A DNA stretch of 64,000 bases, taken from positions 1 to 64,000 of the forward strand of contig CAYILR010000010.1 in NCBI GenBank assembly GCA_964364175.1. Reading direction: 5' to 3'. Both the position numbers and the translations under genes were made by a program. Below are positions 61,511 to 64,000 of the stretch, one piece after another. The stretch comes from CAYILR01 sp964364175. Lineage in GTDB: Bacteria; Bdellovibrionota; UBA1018. Each line of letters begins with the position of its first letter. Position 1 is the first letter of the stretch. The notes under the pieces are model-generated. The model saw only the letters and a list, made by a program, of their open reading frames with translations, made no database searches and was not told where the DNA came from.

Positions 61511-62229
61511 TCCGCTTCGAAGGCGAATGCTTCTTCTAGCTGTGTGAGTTGAGTCATGACTTTTGCCAGTGCTGGGCATTCTTTTGGGCTCGTGGTTACT
61601 ACGGATGCAATTGCAACTTCATCAATTGCATCGAGAAACTGTAAGCTTTTAGAAAGCTCAATCGTCAGAGTGTCTAATTCAATACGTATCTGAATTGGAG
61701 CTTCATCCAGGGTGTTAAGCCCAGGTTCGGTTTTGCTGATTCGAACAAAAGCTCGGATAGCCTGAGGAGTCAGTCCTTTGAATGCGCTCAGAGATTTTCG
61801 AATTGCACCGTTGTTTTTCAAGCCATAAATCTCGGCATTGCTCAGCCGCCACTGGAATTTTACTTCACTGACTTGGGTAACAGCATCGAGCAGTTCAGAG
61901 TGAGGAGAAAAATCTGCAGGGAGTGCGTAAACACAATCTCTGGAATTTTGAGCGGAAATTTGTGAGTTAGAAACAGGATTGATTTCTACAGGGACAGTAC
62001 TGGTGGGTTTGGTTGGGATTGCTGCCAGCGTCGAAGTTGTCGTTGTAGGTTCTGTTTTTATTTCAGGTTTTTTTGCATCAGACTTGGGCGCCTCTGTTTC
62101 AGGTGCAGCCGATAGTTTTGAAATGCTGGGTGCAACTGGAGTACAGCGAGCAGCCACGACAGCAATCGCAAACACGGAAAAAAAGATAGTCCAAGTATGT
62201 TTCGGTCGTTCGTTTTCACGGTGCTTCAT
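61483..62229 (-). CDS. exported or membrane-anchored protein, unknown
   Basis: 248 residues from ATG 62229, with GGAGG eight bases upstream. A hydrophobic N-terminal segment (WTIFFSVFAIAVVAA) is followed by RC, not a good lipobox. A Thr/Pro/Ser-rich linker (about 20-75) leads to a C-terminal domain of about 150 residues, mainly helical (PHSELLDAVTQVSEVKFQWRLSNAEI, IRIELDTLTIELSKSLQFLDAIDEV). No known family. It lies between the lysine cluster and the Fe-S oxidoreductase. Confidence 0.65.
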   Translation of the reverse strand: MKHRENERPKHTWTIFFSVFAIAVVAARCTPVAPSISKLSAAPETEAPKSDAKKPEIKTEPTTTTSTLAAIPTKPTSTVPVEINPVSNSQISAQNSRDCVYALPADFSPHSELLDAVTQVSEVKFQWRLSNAEIYGLKNNGAIRKSLSAFKGLTPQAIRAFVRISKTEPGLNTLDEAPIQIRIELDTLTIELSKSLQFLDAIDEVAIASVVTTSPKECPALAKVMTQLTQLEEAFAFEADQNDDLPLL

Positions 62230-62288
62230 AAAGAAACCTCCGGAGGGCATTATTCAAGTTCTATGCCAGATGTGCGGACGTGAAAAAG

Positions 62289-62350
62289 AGCCTAAAAACA
62301 GGCTGAAAAGCTATAGCCCTGAATGAAACCCATTGAGTGTCAAAATGGGT
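62289..62350 (-). terminator. terminator region after the Fe-S oxidoreductase gene
   Basis: On the minus strand ACCCATT, 9-base loop, AATGGGT, then TTTCATTC, 22 bp past the oxidoreductase stop. A second small hairpin AGCCT/AGGCT (62289-62304) follows. Weak T-run. Confidence 0.4.
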
Positions 62351-62371
62351 GTTTAGGTTCTAGACGACTGA

Positions 62372-64000
62372 CTAAACTACAGACTGATCTATGAGCTCTG
62401 CGATGTCCATGACTTTGACTTTGTCCTGGATCTCCTTGGTTTTGACACCATCGGAGATCATCGTCATGCAGAAAGGACAGGCTGCTGCGACAATACCTGC
62501 TTTTGTAGCAATCGCCTGTTCGGTGCGTGTGACATTGATACGCTTACCGATAGTTTCTTCCATCCACATACGACCGCCCCCCGCACCACAGCAAAGGCTT
62601 TGATCGTGATGGCTTTTCATTTCCACAAGTCGGGCAGAAGGCAGAGACTTGAGAATTTCACGAGGCTGTTCGTATACATTATTCCAGCGACCCAGGTAGC
62701 AACTGTCGTGGAAAGTGATGGTTTCGTCGACACCCTTGGTCGGTTTCAATTTTCCTTCGGAGAGCATTCGAGCAATGAATTGCGAATGGTGATACACCTC
62801 ATAGTTTCCACCAAAATCCTTGTATTCATTTTTTAGAATGTTGAAACAATGGGGACAGGCGGTCACGATTTTCTTTACTTGATAGCGATTCATGGTTTCG
62901 ACATTGGCCTGCGCGAGAGTTTGGAAAAGGTACTCGTTACCGATTCGGCGAGCAGCGTCGCCCGTGCATTTTTCTTCGGTACCCAGCATGGCAAATCGAA
63001 TTCCTGCTTTTTTGAGCAAGCTGACAAATGCGCGCAATACTTTTTTATTTCGATCATCAAATGATCCCGCACAACCCACCCAGAGGAGCAGATCAACGCT
63101 GGCATCCTCAGCCATGGTTTTGACATTGAGTCCCTCGGCCCAGTTGGCACGGTCCGAAGGGCTAAACGCCCAGGGGCTTGAGTTGGTCTCCATGTTTTTG
63201 AAAACAGTCTGTACTTCAGCGGGAAATTTGGACTCCATCATCACCAGATTGCGGCGAATGTCGTAGATTTTGTCAGTGTGCTCGATGAATACGGGACAAG
63301 CCACCTCGCAGGCGCGGCAAGAGGTGCAAGCCCAGATCACATCTTCAGTGACGTTTTGATCAATGACAGAAGTGACTTCTTCGGCCTTGCCAGCAAGAAT
63401 CAGTTCTTTATTCCGATAGAGATTGCTCTTGAGGTCAACGATCAGAGCCTTTGGACTCAATGGTTTTTGTGTATTGTAGGCTGGGCAGAGATCCTGGCAA
63501 CGTCCGCACTCAGTACAAGAGTAAAGATCGAGAGTGTCCTTCCAACTCATGTCTGTGATCTTCGCAGCCCCGTACTGGGTGACTGACTCGTCTTCAAAAT
63601 TGATCTTCGTCATTCCTTTTTCGCGGTCCAGTTTTTTCAAGAATGTGTTCGGAGCCGAGGTGACGATGTGAAGGTGCTTGGAGCTAGGAATGAAGCAAGC
63701 AAAACCTAAAACCAAAAGCATGTGAACCCATTTAAATACAATCCCAAGGACATGATAGGCGGGAGTATCGAGATTCAAAATTCCACCGAGAATTTTGGAG
63801 AATCCATAGGCAAAAAACATGTGCTCCGAATACCAGTGTGGGTCCCCCAGCATCAGGAATGCATCCATGAATAAAATCGAAATCATCAATCCGCCGGTGA
63901 AAGACAGCACCACCATGGCATCATGGGATTTGCCGAGTCCCTCAGGACGAATCACGAGTCTACGGTAGAATGCCGCGGCAACAGCAACGATGATTGCGCC
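62372..64000 (-). CDS. membrane heterodisulfide-reductase-like Fe-S oxidoreductase (ETF:quinone type), 5' end outside the window
   Basis: At least 542 residues; the frame stays open to the window edge (codons for YRRLVIRPEG lie before the last in-frame GTG), so the N-terminus is missing. Membrane helices near the N-terminus (SFTGGLMISILFMDAFLML and VFKWVHMLLVLGFACFI) precede two 4Fe-4S clusters (CTECGRCQDLCP, CTSCRACEVACP). Two CCG-type domains follow (CVGCAGS-like; CCGAGGG and CPFC). This matches ETF:menaquinone oxidoreductases (EtfD-like), which link ETF from acyl-CoA dehydrogenases to the quinone pool; the assignment to ETF is inferred. Confidence 0.85.
   Translation of the reverse strand, partial: GAIIVAVAAAFYRRLVIRPEGLGKSHDAMVVLSFTGGLMISILFMDAFLMLGDPHWYSEHMFFAYGFSKILGGILNLDTPAYHVLGIVFKWVHMLLVLGFACFIPSSKHLHIVTSAPNTFLKKLDREKGMTKINFEDESVTQYGAAKITDMSWKDTLDLYSCTECGRCQDLCPAYNTQKPLSPKALIVDLKSNLYRNKELILAGKAEEVTSVIDQNVTEDVIWACTSCRACEVACPVFIEHTDKIYDIRRNLVMMESKFPAEVQTVFKNMETNSSPWAFSPSDRANWAEGLNVKTMAEDASVDLLLWVGCAGSFDDRNKKVLRAFVSLLKKAGIRFAMLGTEEKCTGDAARRIGNEYLFQTLAQANVETMNRYQVKKIVTACPHCFNILKNEYKDFGGNYEVYHHSQFIARMLSEGKLKPTKGVDETITFHDSCYLGRWNNVYEQPREILKSLPSARLVEMKSHHDQSLCCGAGGGRMWMEETIGKRINVTRTEQAIATKAGIVAAACPFCMTMISDGVKTKEIQDKVKVMDIAELIDQSVV

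Noticed and set aside
1..64000. CRISPR arrays, tRNA or rRNA genes, insertion sequences
   Set aside because: No regularly spaced repeats, no cloverleaf or rRNA sequence and no transposase were recognised.

Overview
The window is a stretch of chromosome around a replication origin from a Gram-negative, flagellated bacterium. A beta-barrel assembly lipoprotein (BamD), P- and L-ring flagellar genes, a TonB-like protein and many signal peptides and lipoproteins indicate an outer membrane. The gene set (split atp cluster with b and b' subunits, ParABS plus bactofilin beside mnmG/rsmG, a lysine 5,6-aminomutase cluster, an acyl-CoA mutase with a separate B12 subunit) fits a delta-proteobacterial or Bdellovibrionota-type organism. 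That placement is inference from gene content, not from a search.

Layout. 0-7 kb: dnaN, a 547-bp oriC full of DnaA boxes, dnaA, then rpmH-rnpA-yidD-yidC-mnmE in the opposite direction. A 16-codon RecF-like fragment lies just past dnaN. 7-13 kb: acyl-CoA dehydrogenase, an acyl-CoA mutase catalytic subunit with isobutyryl-CoA-mutase-type residues, an inserted YjjJ-type HipA kinase, the mutase B12 subunit and a GT87-like membrane protein. 13-18 kb: mnmG, rsmG, parS, parA, parB, bactofilin. 18-24 kb: ATP synthase genes atpF'-F-H-A-G-D-C (a and c subunits are elsewhere).

24-31 kb: two exported proteins of unknown function, xseB, tlyA, a patatin-like lipoprotein lacking its catalytic serine, PBP1A and a TonB-like protein. 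32-39 kb: glycine cleavage genes in an unusual convergent arrangement (gcvP facing gcvH-gcvT), a HipBA pair under three evenly spaced palindromic operators, and folD. 39-49 kb: flagellar rod/ring/hook-filament junction genes flgF-G-A-H-I-(small gene)-J-M-N-K-L, ending with the csrA-fliW regulatory pair.

49-64 kb: a Cys-rich secreted protein, a TPR protein, bamD, an M20-fold protein lacking most metal ligands, an AstD-like aldehyde dehydrogenase, a cold-shock protein, a Q/N/M-rich exported protein, then lysine catabolism genes kdd-kamD-kamE directly coupled to a MoxR AAA ATPase and a VWA protein. The MoxR gene ends in A10, whose last seven bases before the stop read A AAA AAG in frame, identical to the dnaX frameshift heptamer; a -1 shift would fuse MoxR to VWA. 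The window ends inside a membrane iron-sulfur oxidoreductase resembling ETF:menaquinone oxidoreductases, which would take electrons from acyl-CoA dehydrogenases.

The strongest candidate for something undescribed is the lysine 5,6-aminomutase plus MoxR/VWA module with its apparent programmed frameshift. Next are the acyl-CoA mutase split by a HipA kinase, two apparent pseudoenzymes (patatin and M20), and the phased HipB operators.
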